Assembly (NCBI GenBank): GCA_002723255.1
Contig: PBNW01000031.1
Span: forward strand, 1 to 64,000
Length of the DNA stretch: 64,000 bases
DNA from: Pelagibacterium sp.
GTDB lineage: Bacteria; Pseudomonadota; Alphaproteobacteria; Rhizobiales; Devosiaceae
Direction: 5' to 3'
The notes beneath the pieces were generated by a model. It did no database searches. It saw nothing but the letters and a program-made list of their open reading frames with translations, and had not been told where the DNA came from. The position numbers and the translations under genes are program-made. Below, in pieces: positions 1-9,323 of this stretch. Numbering within the stretch: the first letter of the stretch is position 1; the number at the start of each line of letters is the position of its first letter.

Positions 1-2205
1 GAGCCGCTGAGTGAGGCGCGTGAAGTAGGTGGCGACGTCGAGTTCTCGCTCTCCATCCGACCCCGTCGTGCCCTCGGGTACATCATAGAGCAGTATGAAA
101 TCGAGATCGGAGGTCAGCGTCATCTCCCGGCTGGCCATCTTGCCGAAACCGAGCAGTCCAACCTGCGCGCCGGGGACCGACCCGTGCCGTTGCGCAAAAT
201 TTTCGCGCACAGCAGCAAACAGCCGGGCCAGCAGCGTTTCGGCCAGTGCCGTAAACTGGCGGCCCGCCTGTTGCGCCGACAACGCGCCGCCCACAAGGCC
301 CGCAGCGATGAGAAACTTCTGTTCCTGCCCGATGATGCGCGCCCGGTCGATCAGATCCTCGAAGCTGCGGGCTTCGCTCAGAAAGGCATCGACGCTGGCC
401 ACCAGGTTTTCCGAGGTTACAATATCGCCGGCAAAGGACGGATCGATCAGCCCGTCCACCACATGGGCCCGATGGATCACAGCCTCGGCCAGCCTCGGCG
501 CCGAGGACATGAAATCGAGCAGCAACTGGCGCAGATGGGCGTGATTGCGCAGCAGCGCAAACATCTGCACGCCCGCCGGAAGCCGGGTCAGGAAATCGTT
601 GAACCGGGTAAAGGCGATATCGGCGTTGCCACTATCGGCAAAGGTCTTGAGCAGCCCGGGGATCAACTCGGTCAGATGCTCGCGCGCCTTTGAGGCGCGG
701 GTTGCCGCATAGCCCCCATAATGCCATTTGCGAATGGTGGCCGAAACGGCAGCGGGATTGGCGAACCCCAGATTTGCGAGGGTTTCGAGCGTATCCGGGT
801 CATCGTCCGAACCGGTAAACACCAGATTGCCCAGATCTCCCGAAAGGCTCTCGCCCTCGGAAAACAGCTCGGCGTAATAATCAGAAACCCGGGCCAGAGC
901 GGCGCGATAGTCGGCCTCGAACGCCTCGCGGGTCGCGCAGCCCATTAGCAGCGCGATCTGCGCGACGCCCTCTTCGGTCTCGGGCATCACATGGGTTTGT
1001 TCGTCGCGCAGCATCTGGAGCCGGTTTTCCACGGCCCTCAGGAACCAGTAGGTTTGCTCAAGATCCTTTGCCGCCTCGGGGCTGATCCATTTACCCTCGA
1101 CCAGCGCCGCCAGCGCCTCTACCGTTGGCCGGATACGCAGGGCGGGATCGCGCCCACCGGCGATCAATTGCTGGGTCTGGACGAAAAACTCGATCTCGCG
1201 GATACCGCCGCGCCCCAGCTTGACGTTATGGCCCAGCACACGCTGTTCACCCACCTTGCGGTGAATGTTGATCTGGCGCTTCATGGCCTGAATATCGGCG
1301 ATCATCGCGAAGTCGAGATGTTTGCGCCAGATGAAGGGCGCGAGTTCCTTTAAAAACTGATTGCCCACTCCGATGTCGCCGGCGCAGGGCCGCGCCTTGA
1401 TCCAGGCCGCCCGTTCCCAGTTCTGGCCGCGCGATTCATAATAGCCCAGCGCTGCATCGAACGATATCGCCACCGGGGTCGAGCCCGGGTCGGGGCGCAG
1501 GCGCACGTCGGTGCGGAACACATATCCATCGGCCGTTCGGTCCTGCATGATGGACACCAGCCGGCGGATGATCCGGACATAGAATTTGTTGTGATCGGCG
1601 TCCTCGGGCAGCACCGCCACCATCGGATCGTAGAACGCGACAATGTCGATATCGGAGGAATAGTTGAGTTCCTGCCCGCCATGCTTGCCGAGTGCAAAGA
1701 TCGCAAGACCCGAATTGGCGGCGCTGGCCTGTTCGACTCCCTGGGCCAGCTTGCCCTCGCGCGCGGCCTCGTCCATCAGGAAATCGAGCGTTGCCTCCAG
1801 GGCTGCGTCCGCAAGATCTGACATGCAGCGCGTGGTTTCCCGTGATGTCCAGACACCGCCGATTTCGGCCACCGCCGACAGCAGTGCCCCGCGCGCCTTG
1901 CCGACCCGCAGCCGCTTTGCCAGTTCGGCCTCGGTCTCACAGGAGCCCGCCGAAATCATCTCGGCGATCACCCTGGAAAAAGCCGATTGGGGTTCATCCT
2001 GCAGGGCCTCGGCGAACCATTGGGCATGCTGGACTGCGAGGTCGCGCAGATAGGGGGCGGTCGCAAAGATCGGGCCCAGAGTGGCCGCAGCGGTTTCAAA
2101 CGCTGCACGCTCACTCTCGCCCAGTGTCTCGGTCACATCGTCCGGCAGCGCCATGTTTTCGGGCGCTGCATCGAGTGCACGCAATCGCGGCCCCAGTGCC
2201 GTCAT
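1..2205 (-). CDS. glnE: Bifunctional glutamine synthetase adenylyltransferase/adenylyl-removing enzyme, 3' end outside window
   Basis: GlnE adds AMP to, and removes it from, glutamine synthetase according to nitrogen status. The reading frame is open from an ATG at 2205 to position 1, giving 735 residues of a protein usually near 950-980, so only the C-terminus is missing. The nucleotidyltransferase signature GKHGGQELNYSSDIDIVAFY lies near residue 175 and is followed by a conserved LRPDPGSTP stretch and RGGIREIEFF. The last visible residues, VATYFTRLTQRL, belong to the start of the second catalytic domain. The gene follows the sensor kinase gene by 12 bp and is probably its distal operon partner, an order known from Sinorhizobium and Brucella. 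Family assignment is secure. Confidence 0.96.
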   Translation of the reverse strand, partial: MTALGPRLRALDAAPENMALPDDVTETLGESERAAFETAAATLGPIFATAPYLRDLAVQHAQWFAEALQDEPQSAFSRVIAEMISAGSCETEAELAKRLRVGKARGALLSAVAEIGGVWTSRETTRCMSDLADAALEATLDFLMDEAAREGKLAQGVEQASAANSGLAIFALGKHGGQELNYSSDIDIVAFYDPMVAVLPEDADHNKFYVRIIRRLVSIMQDRTADGYVFRTDVRLRPDPGSTPVAISFDAALGYYESRGQNWERAAWIKARPCAGDIGVGNQFLKELAPFIWRKHLDFAMIADIQAMKRQINIHRKVGEQRVLGHNVKLGRGGIREIEFFVQTQQLIAGGRDPALRIRPTVEALAALVEGKWISPEAAKDLEQTYWFLRAVENRLQMLRDEQTHVMPETEEGVAQIALLMGCATREAFEADYRAALARVSDYYAELFSEGESLSGDLGNLVFTGSDDDPDTLETLANLGFANPAAVSATIRKWHYGGYAATRASKAREHLTELIPGLLKTFADSGNADIAFTRFNDFLTRLPAGVQMFALLRNHAHLRQLLLDFMSSAPRLAEAVIHRAHVVDGLIDPSFAGDIVTSENLVASVDAFLSEARSFEDLIDRARIIGQEQKFLIAAGLVGGALSAQQAGRQFTALAETLLARLFAAVRENFAQRHGSVPGAQVGLLGFGKMASREMTLTSDLDFILLYDVPEGTTGSDGERELDVATYFTRLTQRL

Positions 2206-2217
2206 GGCAGAACCACT

Positions 2218-3633
2218 CTAGCCTGCGGGAAAGGTAATGACAGCCCTGGCACCGGGCGCATTGTCCTCAAAGCGGATATCGCCCCTGTGCAACCGCACAA
2301 CCGCCGAGACAAGCGCAAGTCCCAGCCCGGCCCCCGGTTCGGTACGACTGGTTTCCAGCCGCGCGAAGCGTTCAAAGACCCGTGCACGATCGGCCTCGGG
2401 TATGCCCGGCCCCCGGTCAGCAACTTCAATGATGATCCTCCCCGCTTCGCGGCGGGCGGAAATCGATATGCCGCCGCCTTCGGTGCTCTGACCGTACTTT
2501 ATGGCATTTTCGACAAGATTTACAAGGGCTTGACCGATGAGTTCGCGATTTGCGTCAAGCGTGATTCCAGGAGTGATGGCGGTTTGCAGCGTGATCCCGG
2601 CGTCCTCGGCCACCGGGGTGTAGAGTTCGGCCACATCGGCCACCACTTCACTCAGGTCGATATCGGAAAACGCCCCGGTCGAGGTCCCCGCCTCGGCCCG
2701 GGCAATGAGCAGCAGCGCGTTGAAGGTGCGAATGAGCTGGTCGGATTCGGCGATGGAGGTTTCGAGCGCCACCCGCCGCGCTTCGGGATCGGGATTGCGC
2801 AACGCCGCCTCGGCCTTGTTGCGCAGCCGGGTCAATGGGGTCTTGAGGTCGTGGGCGACATTGTCTGTCACTTCCTTGAGCCCGGCCATCAGCCGCTCGA
2901 TGCGTTCGAGCATGGCGTTGAGGCTGGTGGCCACCGCGTCGAATTCGTCATTGCGGCCGGTCACCGGCACGCGCTCGGACAGATTGCCCGACATGATCTT
3001 GTTGGAGGTGTCGGTAATGGCGTCGATGCGGCGCAGCACGTAGCGTGCGGTCAGTCCGCCTGCCAAAACCGACAGCACCACGATGCCGATAACGCCGCCG
3101 AAAAAGGTCCGCAGGATGATGGCGTTAAAGCCGCGCCGCTCGCCGACGTCGCGGCCGATAATCAGCCGCAGCCCGTTGGGCAGTTCAAGCGATTCCACCA
3201 TGGCCGTTCCGCTTGTGGGCACGGAGTCCTCCGGCCCGCCGTAGATTTCCCGGCCGCGCTCGTAATTGAGTTCGTAGCGTCCGGGTTCGGCGAGGACAAT
3301 GGCGGGAAAGTCGGTGACGTTACCGGCGATCATGACGCCGGTGGGGTCGCCGAGATAATAGATTCCCGGTCCAGGTCTGTCGGCCAGCCTTTGGACGGCG
3401 AAGGCGACGGCCCGCACGCCCGACTGGTTGGCGAGCAGGCGAATCTGGGCAATTTCGCGTTCGACATCGCGCAATTGCTCGCGCTGGATCTGGATAGCGC
3501 TCTGATAGGCGATCAGGCCCAGAAGGACGATGGCAAAGCCCACAAAAATCGCGATGAACATCGCCGTGAGCCGGACCGTCGTGGTTCGCCACAAGGAGCG
3601 CAGACGAAACGGTCTGGGCGTCGCGTCAGTCAC
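2218..3633 (-). CDS. Membrane sensor histidine kinase (HAMP/HisKA/HATPase)
   Basis: 471-residue two-component sensor. A membrane segment near residues 20-45 is followed by a periplasmic domain of about 120 residues, a second membrane segment near 165-190, a HAMP linker, and an H-box (DNVAHDLKTPLTRLRNKAE) holding the phospho-acceptor His. The ATPase part shows an N-box (LVNLVENAIKYG) and G-boxes (DRGPGIPEADR, GAGLGLALV). The GTG start overlaps the end of the response regulator gene by 8 bp, so the two are translationally coupled cognate partners. The stimulus is unknown. Its place between degP and glnE is conserved in rhizobia, which suggests an envelope-stress link, but that is inference. Confidence 0.93.
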   Translation of the reverse strand: MTDATPRPFRLRSLWRTTTVRLTAMFIAIFVGFAIVLLGLIAYQSAIQIQREQLRDVEREIAQIRLLANQSGVRAVAFAVQRLADRPGPGIYYLGDPTGVMIAGNVTDFPAIVLAEPGRYELNYERGREIYGGPEDSVPTSGTAMVESLELPNGLRLIIGRDVGERRGFNAIILRTFFGGVIGIVVLSVLAGGLTARYVLRRIDAITDTSNKIMSGNLSERVPVTGRNDEFDAVATSLNAMLERIERLMAGLKEVTDNVAHDLKTPLTRLRNKAEAALRNPDPEARRVALETSIAESDQLIRTFNALLLIARAEAGTSTGAFSDIDLSEVVADVAELYTPVAEDAGITLQTAITPGITLDANRELIGQALVNLVENAIKYGQSTEGGGISISARREAGRIIIEVADRGPGIPEADRARVFERFARLETSRTEPGAGLGLALVSAVVRLHRGDIRFEDNAPGARAVITFPAG

Positions 3634-4297
3634 GGATCATGTACCCCGCGCCGCGCACGGTCTGGAGCAGCTGGCGCTGATGGCCCTTGTCCACCTTGCC
3701 GCGCAGGCGCGACATATGCACGTCGATCACATTGGTCTGGGGGTCGAAGTGATAATCCCAGACATTTTCGAGCAGCATGGTGCGGGTGACGACGCGCCCT
3801 GCATTTTTCATGAGATATTCGAGGAGGCGAAATTCGCGGGGCTGCAGAATTATGGTTTCCCCTGCCCGCTCGACCTTGCGCGATAGCCGATCGAGGGTCA
3901 GATCGCCCACCTGATAGGATGTCGCGGCCTCGCTTGGGGCAGAGCGGCGCGCCATGACCTCGATACGGGCCAGAAGTTCGGAAAAGGCGTAGGGCTTGAC
4001 CAGATAATCGTCACCACCAGCGCGCAGTCCGGTGACCCGGTCATCGACCTCGCCAAGAGCCGAGAGGATGAGAACGGGGGTGTTGTCGTCTTCGGCCCGC
4101 AACGATTCGATGATCGAAAGGCCATCGCGGCGCGGCAGCATGCGGTCGACGATCAGCACGTCATATTCCATGCCCGAAGCCATGGCGTAGCCGGTCTCGC
4201 CATCGCTGGCATGATGGGTAACATGACCGCATTCATCGAGCGCCTGAATGAGATAGGTGGCCGCTTCGCGGTCGTCTTCGATGAGCAGTATTTTCAC
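3626..4297 (-). CDS. OmpR/PhoB-family response regulator
   Basis: 223-residue DNA-binding response regulator. The receiver domain starts VKILLIEDD, has the phospho-acceptor Asp in DVLIVDRMLPRRDG and the conserved Lys in YLVKPYAFSELLARI. The C-terminal winged helix ends with the typical VDVHMSRLRGKVD / TVRGAGYMI motifs. I chose the GTG at 4297 because receiver homology begins there. The frame stays open further upstream, but that stretch reads through a GC-rich hairpin and is not receiver-like. It pairs with the downstream kinase and may control the adjacent degP; the target is inferred only from position. Confidence 0.93.
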   Translation of the reverse strand: MKILLIEDDREAATYLIQALDECGHVTHHASDGETGYAMASGMEYDVLIVDRMLPRRDGLSIIESLRAEDDNTPVLILSALGEVDDRVTGLRAGGDDYLVKPYAFSELLARIEVMARRSAPSEAATSYQVGDLTLDRLSRKVERAGETIILQPREFRLLEYLMKNAGRVVTRTMLLENVWDYHFDPQTNVIDVHMSRLRGKVDKGHQRQLLQTVRGAGYMIRD

Positions 4298-4319
4298 TCT
4301 TGGCGCCCCCGCAAAAGGA

Positions 4320-4346
4320 GGGCCGGCCCGAGTCCCGGGCCGGCCC
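4320..4346 (-). terminator. GC-rich hairpin between degP and the response regulator
   Basis: Perfect 11-bp inverted repeat (GGGCCGGCCCG / CGGGCCGGCCC) with a 5-nt loop, in the 58-bp gap after the degP stop. On the minus strand it is followed by TCCTTTTGC, a weak U-tract, and ends 22 nt before the GTG of the response regulator. It could terminate or attenuate degP transcripts, or hide the ribosome entry region of the regulator gene. Confidence 0.7.
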
Positions 4347-4355
4347 AAATGGGTC

Positions 4356-5876
4356 TTATTCCTCTGCGCTAAGAGGCACGCCGACAAAGCGGACCACCCC
4401 ATCGCGGCTGATGCGGAGCGAGATCGCCGACTTGCCTTGTTCGGTGGCTGCGTCGATTGCCGCGACAAAATCGTCGGGGGTCGACACAACGCCGCCATTG
4501 GCCTGCTCGATGACATCACCACGGATGATGCCGCTGTTGGCTGCCAAAGAGTCCGGCTCGACCGACGCAACGACGATTCCGTCACCCTCGGGGTTGGCCA
4601 TCACGGAAAGACCGATCTCCGAACCCGTGGCCTGGGGTTCTTCAGGCTCTGGCTGTTCGGCAGACGCAGGGGCTTCGGGCTCTTCATCCTCAAGACGGTC
4701 GAGACTAACCGAGATGTCGATTTCCTCGCCGTTGCGAATGATGCCGAGTTCGACAGTGGAACCTGGCGAGCGCTGCGAAATGACACGCGAAAGATCGCGA
4801 CCCGATTCGACACCCTCACCATCGACCGAAACGATGACGTCACCGGACTGAACGCCGGCGTCACTGGCCGGAGCGCCTTCGATCGGCTGAGTGACCAGAG
4901 CACCATTGGTGTTGGCGAGACCCAACGCATCGGAAAGATCCTGATTGAGATCCTGCAGCGACACGCCAAGGAACCCGCGCGTTACAACACCGTCCTCACG
5001 CAACTGCGAGATCACATCGGTCGCAACCGAGGCGGGAATGGCGAACGCAATACCCACATTGCCACCGGACGGTGAGAAGATCGCGGTGTTGACGCCGACC
5101 ACTTCTCCTTGGGTGTTGAACGAGGGACCGCCCGAGTTGCCGCGGTTCACGGCAGCGTCGATCTGCAGGAAGTCGTCATAGGCCGATGCGTTGATGTCCC
5201 GGCCACGCGCCGAAACGATACCCGCCGTCACCGTTCCACCGAGTCCGAAGGGATTGCCCACCGCGACGACCCAGTCGCCAACGCGGGCCTCATCGGCGGA
5301 AAATTCGACATAGGGCAGATCGTCCCGGTCGTCCTGGACCTTGAGCAGGGCCAGATCGGTTCGCGGATCGGTGCCAACGATATCGACAGCCAGTTCGGTA
5401 TCATCCTCGAGCAGCACCGTCACTTCGGTCGCATCCTGCACGACGTGGTTGTTGGTCACGATGTAGCCGTCGGCCGAGATGATGAAGCCTGAGCCAACGG
5501 CCTGCATGAAATCACGCGGGCGGTTGGGCCGCTCCGGATTTGGCGCATTGAAGGGCTCTTCGAACTGGTCGAAGAACCGGCGCAGGGGGTGGTCTTCGGG
5601 CAGATCCGGGAACTCGAACTCGAAGTTGGGGCCACGCTGGATCTGCTGAACGGGAACCTCGGCGCTGACCTGCACGGAAACGACGGCCGGCGAAACCGAC
5701 TCGACCAGATCGGCGAAGCCGCTCATCGGGGGCGACCCCACATCGGTTCCAACCTGTTGGGCAATTGCGGGCTGGGTGTTCACGAAGCCGGCGCCAAGCG
5801 TACCTGCCGCGACAGTCATTGCCATTGCAGATGCGGCGATCCACTTGCGCTTCGGGGTAGAAAGCATGTTGGACAT
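4356..5876 (-). CDS. degP: DegP/HtrA-type periplasmic serine protease
   Basis: 506-residue Do-family protease/chaperone that degrades misfolded envelope proteins. An N-terminal signal peptide (about residues 1-40, ending near QPAIAQQ) directs export. The trypsin-like domain carries the catalytic triad: His in VTNNHVVQ (about 143), Asp in PRTDLALLK (about 173) and Ser in NRGNSGGP (about 247). Two PDZ domains follow, near residues 300-390 and 425-500, joined by a Pro/Glu-rich linker (EEPEAPASAEQPEPEEPQ). Length and architecture match full-size DegP/MucD. Upstream of the two-component genes and glnE it completes a block conserved in Rhizobiales. Confidence 0.96.
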   Translation of the reverse strand: MSNMLSTPKRKWIAASAMAMTVAAGTLGAGFVNTQPAIAQQVGTDVGSPPMSGFADLVESVSPAVVSVQVSAEVPVQQIQRGPNFEFEFPDLPEDHPLRRFFDQFEEPFNAPNPERPNRPRDFMQAVGSGFIISADGYIVTNNHVVQDATEVTVLLEDDTELAVDIVGTDPRTDLALLKVQDDRDDLPYVEFSADEARVGDWVVAVGNPFGLGGTVTAGIVSARGRDINASAYDDFLQIDAAVNRGNSGGPSFNTQGEVVGVNTAIFSPSGGNVGIAFAIPASVATDVISQLREDGVVTRGFLGVSLQDLNQDLSDALGLANTNGALVTQPIEGAPASDAGVQSGDVIVSVDGEGVESGRDLSRVISQRSPGSTVELGIIRNGEEIDISVSLDRLEDEEPEAPASAEQPEPEEPQATGSEIGLSVMANPEGDGIVVASVEPDSLAANSGIIRGDVIEQANGGVVSTPDDFVAAIDAATEQGKSAISLRISRDGVVRFVGVPLSAEE

Positions 5877-6027
5877 GTTGGAAAGATCCTCTCAGTTACA
5901 GACAGTTTGTTTCTGCTGCTGGCGTCTATGTAATACGCGCGGGCTTTCCGCACAGTTGCACGCGAATTAAATCTTGGTAATGGAGCGGGCCGAATTGTGG
6001 CCGGACGACCCCGCCGATAGGGCGGCT

Positions 6028-6786
6028 CTAGCCCCAGACCGCCTGTCGCAGCATTTCGAGCGCCATCAGGGTCAGAATGATCTTGAACCCTCGGCGGAAT
6101 GTAACCTCGGATACCCGATCCAGGATGCGGCTGCCCAAGATGGTTCCAGCAAAGCCGGTCAGGATCATGGCCAGCACCACGGGCAGATATTGCGCAAATG
6201 CAAACCCGAAAAATGTGAAGGTTGCGACCTTGGCAATGTTGTTGAGCGTCATCAGGCTTGCCTGAGTGGCGATCAACTGACGGCGATCATCGAGCTTGCG
6301 CAGAAAATTGGCAACAAGGGGCCCTACCGCCCCAACGAACATGCCGACCCCACCGATGATCGTACCCGCGGCGAAATTTGCAATCGGCCCACGTCCGGTC
6401 ACACGTGGTTGGGGCACCCAGACGCAATAGAGGATGAACAGCCCGATCACCCCCTGAAACAGGGCCTCGGGGATCGATACGGCGAGGCTGCCGCCCAGAA
6501 CGATGCCCAGCACGCTGCCCGCACCGAACCAGGCCATCAGATGCCACTGGATATGGGCGCGCTGGATAATGGCGCGGCCGCCATTGGATCCAAGCTGGAC
6601 GAGCCCATGGACTGGAATCACCACAGCGGGCGGAAACACCAGTCCCAACGTTGCCAACATGGCGATCCCGCCGCCCAGAGAGAACATCGCGGTTATCATC
6701 GATGTGATGAAGCTGACGGCGATCAGCGCCAGCGCTATGGGCAAGGACAGGCCATCGGGCAAGAGCTGAACGGCGTCGAAATTCAT
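6028..6786 (-). CDS. TSUP-family (TauE/SafE) membrane permease
   Basis: 252-residue integral membrane protein with about eight hydrophobic segments in two repeated halves, as in the sulfite exporter TauE/SafE family (transport of sulfite, sulfonates or other organo-sulfur or carboxylate anions). The ATG at 6786 has an AGGGAG ribosome site 8 nt upstream; an in-frame start 48 bp further upstream lacks such a signal. It sits between ccmH and degP, which are direct neighbours in the rhizobial order I know, so it looks like an insertion into that block. The substrate cannot be told from sequence. Confidence 0.85.
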   Translation of the reverse strand: MNFDAVQLLPDGLSLPIALALIAVSFITSMITAMFSLGGGIAMLATLGLVFPPAVVIPVHGLVQLGSNGGRAIIQRAHIQWHLMAWFGAGSVLGIVLGGSLAVSIPEALFQGVIGLFILYCVWVPQPRVTGRGPIANFAAGTIIGGVGMFVGAVGPLVANFLRKLDDRRQLIATQASLMTLNNIAKVATFTFFGFAFAQYLPVVLAMILTGFAGTILGSRILDRVSEVTFRRGFKIILTLMALEMLRQAVWG

Positions 6787-6879
6787 ATGGCAGGCTCCCT
6801 GCCCTTTGATGGCAGAGCCCGCGCGCAAGAACAAGCGCGCTGGTTGGCCGGATTTCCGCGCTGTGGGAAAACGTGCGCC

Positions 6880-7344
6880 TCAGCTCTTGCGGAGCCTTTC
6901 GAGGGCGCTTTCCTCTTCCGCAGAGAGCCCCGATTTGCCCGTGACCGTCTTGCGGCGGCGGATGGCCCATATGGCCAGACCGATCAGCCCGCCGCCCAGC
7001 AGAATGGGTGTTGCGACCCACAGGATGATCGTGTGCCCGGCAAAAACCGGATTGAGCAGCACGAACTCGCCGTAGCGCGCCACGACGAAATCATAGACTT
7101 CCGTGTCTGTGTCGCCCGCCACCAGCCGCTCGCGCACCAGCAGCCGCAGGTCGCGGGCCAGTTCGGCGTCGGAATCGTCAATCGACTGGTTTTGGCACAC
7201 AAGGCAGCGCAGATTGCCCGAAATCGAGCGCGCCCGCTGTTCGAGCACGGGATTGTCGAGCACTTCGTCGGGCTGTACGGCGCCGGCTGTCATCGGCACC
7301 AAGAGCGCCAGCAGCGTGGCCAGGGCAAGGACGAAACGCTTCAC
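6880..7344 (-). CDS. ccmH: Cytochrome c maturation protein CcmH (CycL)
   Basis: 154-residue membrane-anchored thiol-disulfide protein that reduces apocytochrome c heme-binding cysteines. A signal peptide (MKRFVLALATLLALLVPM) is followed by the family motif LRCLVCQNQSIDDSDAELA with the redox-active CxxC, and a C-terminal membrane helix (IILWVATPILLGGGLIGLAIW). The start overlaps the ccmF stop by 4 bp, so this is the last gene of a ccmI-E-F-H operon read on the minus strand. Confidence 0.95.
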   Translation of the reverse strand: MKRFVLALATLLALLVPMTAGAVQPDEVLDNPVLEQRARSISGNLRCLVCQNQSIDDSDAELARDLRLLVRERLVAGDTDTEVYDFVVARYGEFVLLNPVFAGHTIILWVATPILLGGGLIGLAIWAIRRRKTVTGKSGLSAEEESALERLRKS

Positions 7345-9317
7345 TGGCCCGCCTCCGCCGGCTTGGCTTTGGCCCTGGCAGGTGCGCCGATCCGCATGCG
7401 CCGGTCGCTCAGCGAGAGGAACCCGGCTCCCGCCATCAGGACGGCGCCCAGCCAGATCAGCAGTACGAACGGCTTGTGCCAGAGGCGCACGACCCTACCG
7501 TCATCGCCGAAACGCTCGCCAAATTGCACATACATCTGGCTGAACCCGTAAGTCGCGATCCCCGCCTCGGTGGTTGGCGTGCCGCTCACCGCATAAACGC
7601 GGCGCTCGGAGGTCAATTGCCGGTCACCGCCCCAGGGTGCATCGATCCCGAACGTGCCCTGATCGGCGGTGAAGTTAGGCCCCTCAAAATGGGCCTCACC
7701 CTCATAGGTGATCGAATAGCCCGCGATCTCGACGGTTTCCCCGGCCTGCATCGACGTGACGGTTTCGGTTTGGAACGCCGTGGCGCAGACAATGCCGATC
7801 ACCGACACGCCAACGCCGAAATGGGCGATGGAGGTGGACCATGCAGTCTTGGGCAGGCCCTTGAGTCGCTGCCAGCTTTGCGCCCACTTTACCTTGCCGA
7901 TCGCGGCACGTTCGGCCAGTTCGGCGATGGCGCCGACCATGACCCAGATGCCGATGCCGAGCCCGATGGGCGCGAGTGAAATCGGAAAGCCCAGAAAGCC
8001 GAAGACCACGAGGGTCAGAACCAGCGTTACGATAATCGCGCCAAAGAGCCGCTGGCCCACGGCAACCAGATCCCCCCTCTTCCAGGCGAGGAACGGGCCA
8101 AACGGGATCAGCAGCAGCAGCGGCACCATCAGCGCGCCGAATGTCAGATCGAAGAAAGGCGCTCCGACTGTGATGCGCGCGCCTGTCAGGCCTTCGAGGA
8201 CCAGCGGATAGAGCGTGCCGATCAGAACGCCCGCCGTGGCCGCCGAGAGAAACAGATTGTTCAAAATCAGCGCGCCCTCGCGGCTGATCGGTGCAAACAG
8301 GCCGCCATGGCGCAGCGTGGACGCGCTCAGGGCAAACAACGAGAAGGCCCCGCCGATAAACGCCGCGAGCATGGCAAGGATTATGATTCCGCGCGTTGGG
8401 TCCGAGGCAAACGAATGCACCGAGGTCAGGATCCCCGAGCGCACCAGGAACGTGCCAAGCAGGCTGAGCGAGAATGTGATGATGGCAAGAAAGATCGTCC
8501 AGATCTTGAGCGCATTGCGCTTTTCCATGACGACGGCCGAATGAAGCAGCGCGGTGCCGGCCAGCCAGGGCATGAAGCTGGCGTTTTCCACCGGATCCCA
8601 GAACCACCAGCCGCCCCAGCCCAGTTCGTAATAGGCCCAATACGAACCCATGGCGATCCCGAGCGTCAGGAACGACCAGCTTGCCAGCGTCCATGGCCGC
8701 ACCCAGCGCGCCCAGGCTGCATCGATCCGCCCCGATACCAACGCAGCCACAGCAAAGGAAAAGCAGATCGAAAAACCCACATAGCCCAGATAGAGCAGCG
8801 GAGGATGGATGGCGAGGCCGATGTCCTGGAGGACCGGATTGAGTTCGGTTCCGTTGAACGGCGCCGGATCGAGCCGCCAGAACGGGTTAGATGTGAACAG
8901 TACGAACCCCGAAAACGCGGCGACCATCAACCCCTGATTGGAAAGCACCAGCGTCTTGAGCTCGTTGGGCAGGTTGCGCCCGAACGCGGCCACCGCCGCC
9001 CCGAACAGGGTCAGGATGACCACAAAGAGCAGCATGGAGCCTTCGTGGTTTCCCCAGGTGGAGGTGATCTTGTAAAGCATGGGCTGGAGCGAATGGGAGT
9101 GCTCGACCACCAGCCGCACCGAAAAATCGTCGACGGCAAACGCCGAAAGCAGTGCGGCAAAGGCCAACCCGACCAGCGCGAACTGCAATATAGCCGCCTG
9201 GGAAACGAACCGTTGCGCCAACTCGCTCTGCCGCCAGAAGGCAAAGCCCGCACCCGCCTGTACGATGGCCAGAACGAAGGCCAGAACGAAGGCAAAATGT
9301 CCCAGTTCGATGGTCAC
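7341..9317 (-). CDS. ccmF: Heme lyase CcmF (CycK)
   Basis: 658-residue polytopic membrane protein of the System I cytochrome c heme lyase. The tryptophan-rich signature WGWGGWWFWDPVENASFMPW lies near residues 230-250, preceded by a periplasmic segment with PPLLYLGYVG. About 14 hydrophobic segments and a large periplasmic region near the C-terminus match the family, and length is normal (about 650). CcmF takes heme from CcmE and, with CcmH and CcmI, attaches it to CxxCH motifs. It lies 6 bp after ccmE and overlaps ccmH. Confidence 0.96.
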   Translation of the reverse strand: MTIELGHFAFVLAFVLAIVQAGAGFAFWRQSELAQRFVSQAAILQFALVGLAFAALLSAFAVDDFSVRLVVEHSHSLQPMLYKITSTWGNHEGSMLLFVVILTLFGAAVAAFGRNLPNELKTLVLSNQGLMVAAFSGFVLFTSNPFWRLDPAPFNGTELNPVLQDIGLAIHPPLLYLGYVGFSICFSFAVAALVSGRIDAAWARWVRPWTLASWSFLTLGIAMGSYWAYYELGWGGWWFWDPVENASFMPWLAGTALLHSAVVMEKRNALKIWTIFLAIITFSLSLLGTFLVRSGILTSVHSFASDPTRGIIILAMLAAFIGGAFSLFALSASTLRHGGLFAPISREGALILNNLFLSAATAGVLIGTLYPLVLEGLTGARITVGAPFFDLTFGALMVPLLLLIPFGPFLAWKRGDLVAVGQRLFGAIIVTLVLTLVVFGFLGFPISLAPIGLGIGIWVMVGAIAELAERAAIGKVKWAQSWQRLKGLPKTAWSTSIAHFGVGVSVIGIVCATAFQTETVTSMQAGETVEIAGYSITYEGEAHFEGPNFTADQGTFGIDAPWGGDRQLTSERRVYAVSGTPTTEAGIATYGFSQMYVQFGERFGDDGRVVRLWHKPFVLLIWLGAVLMAGAGFLSLSDRRMRIGAPARAKAKPAEAGQ

Positions 9318-9323
9318 GCTGCG

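Noticed and set aside
1987-3789. Plus-strand open frame of 600 codons opposite the sensor kinase and response regulator genes
   Set aside because: It is antisense to clearly conserved minus-strand genes; the translation is Gly/His/Arg-rich with no family features.
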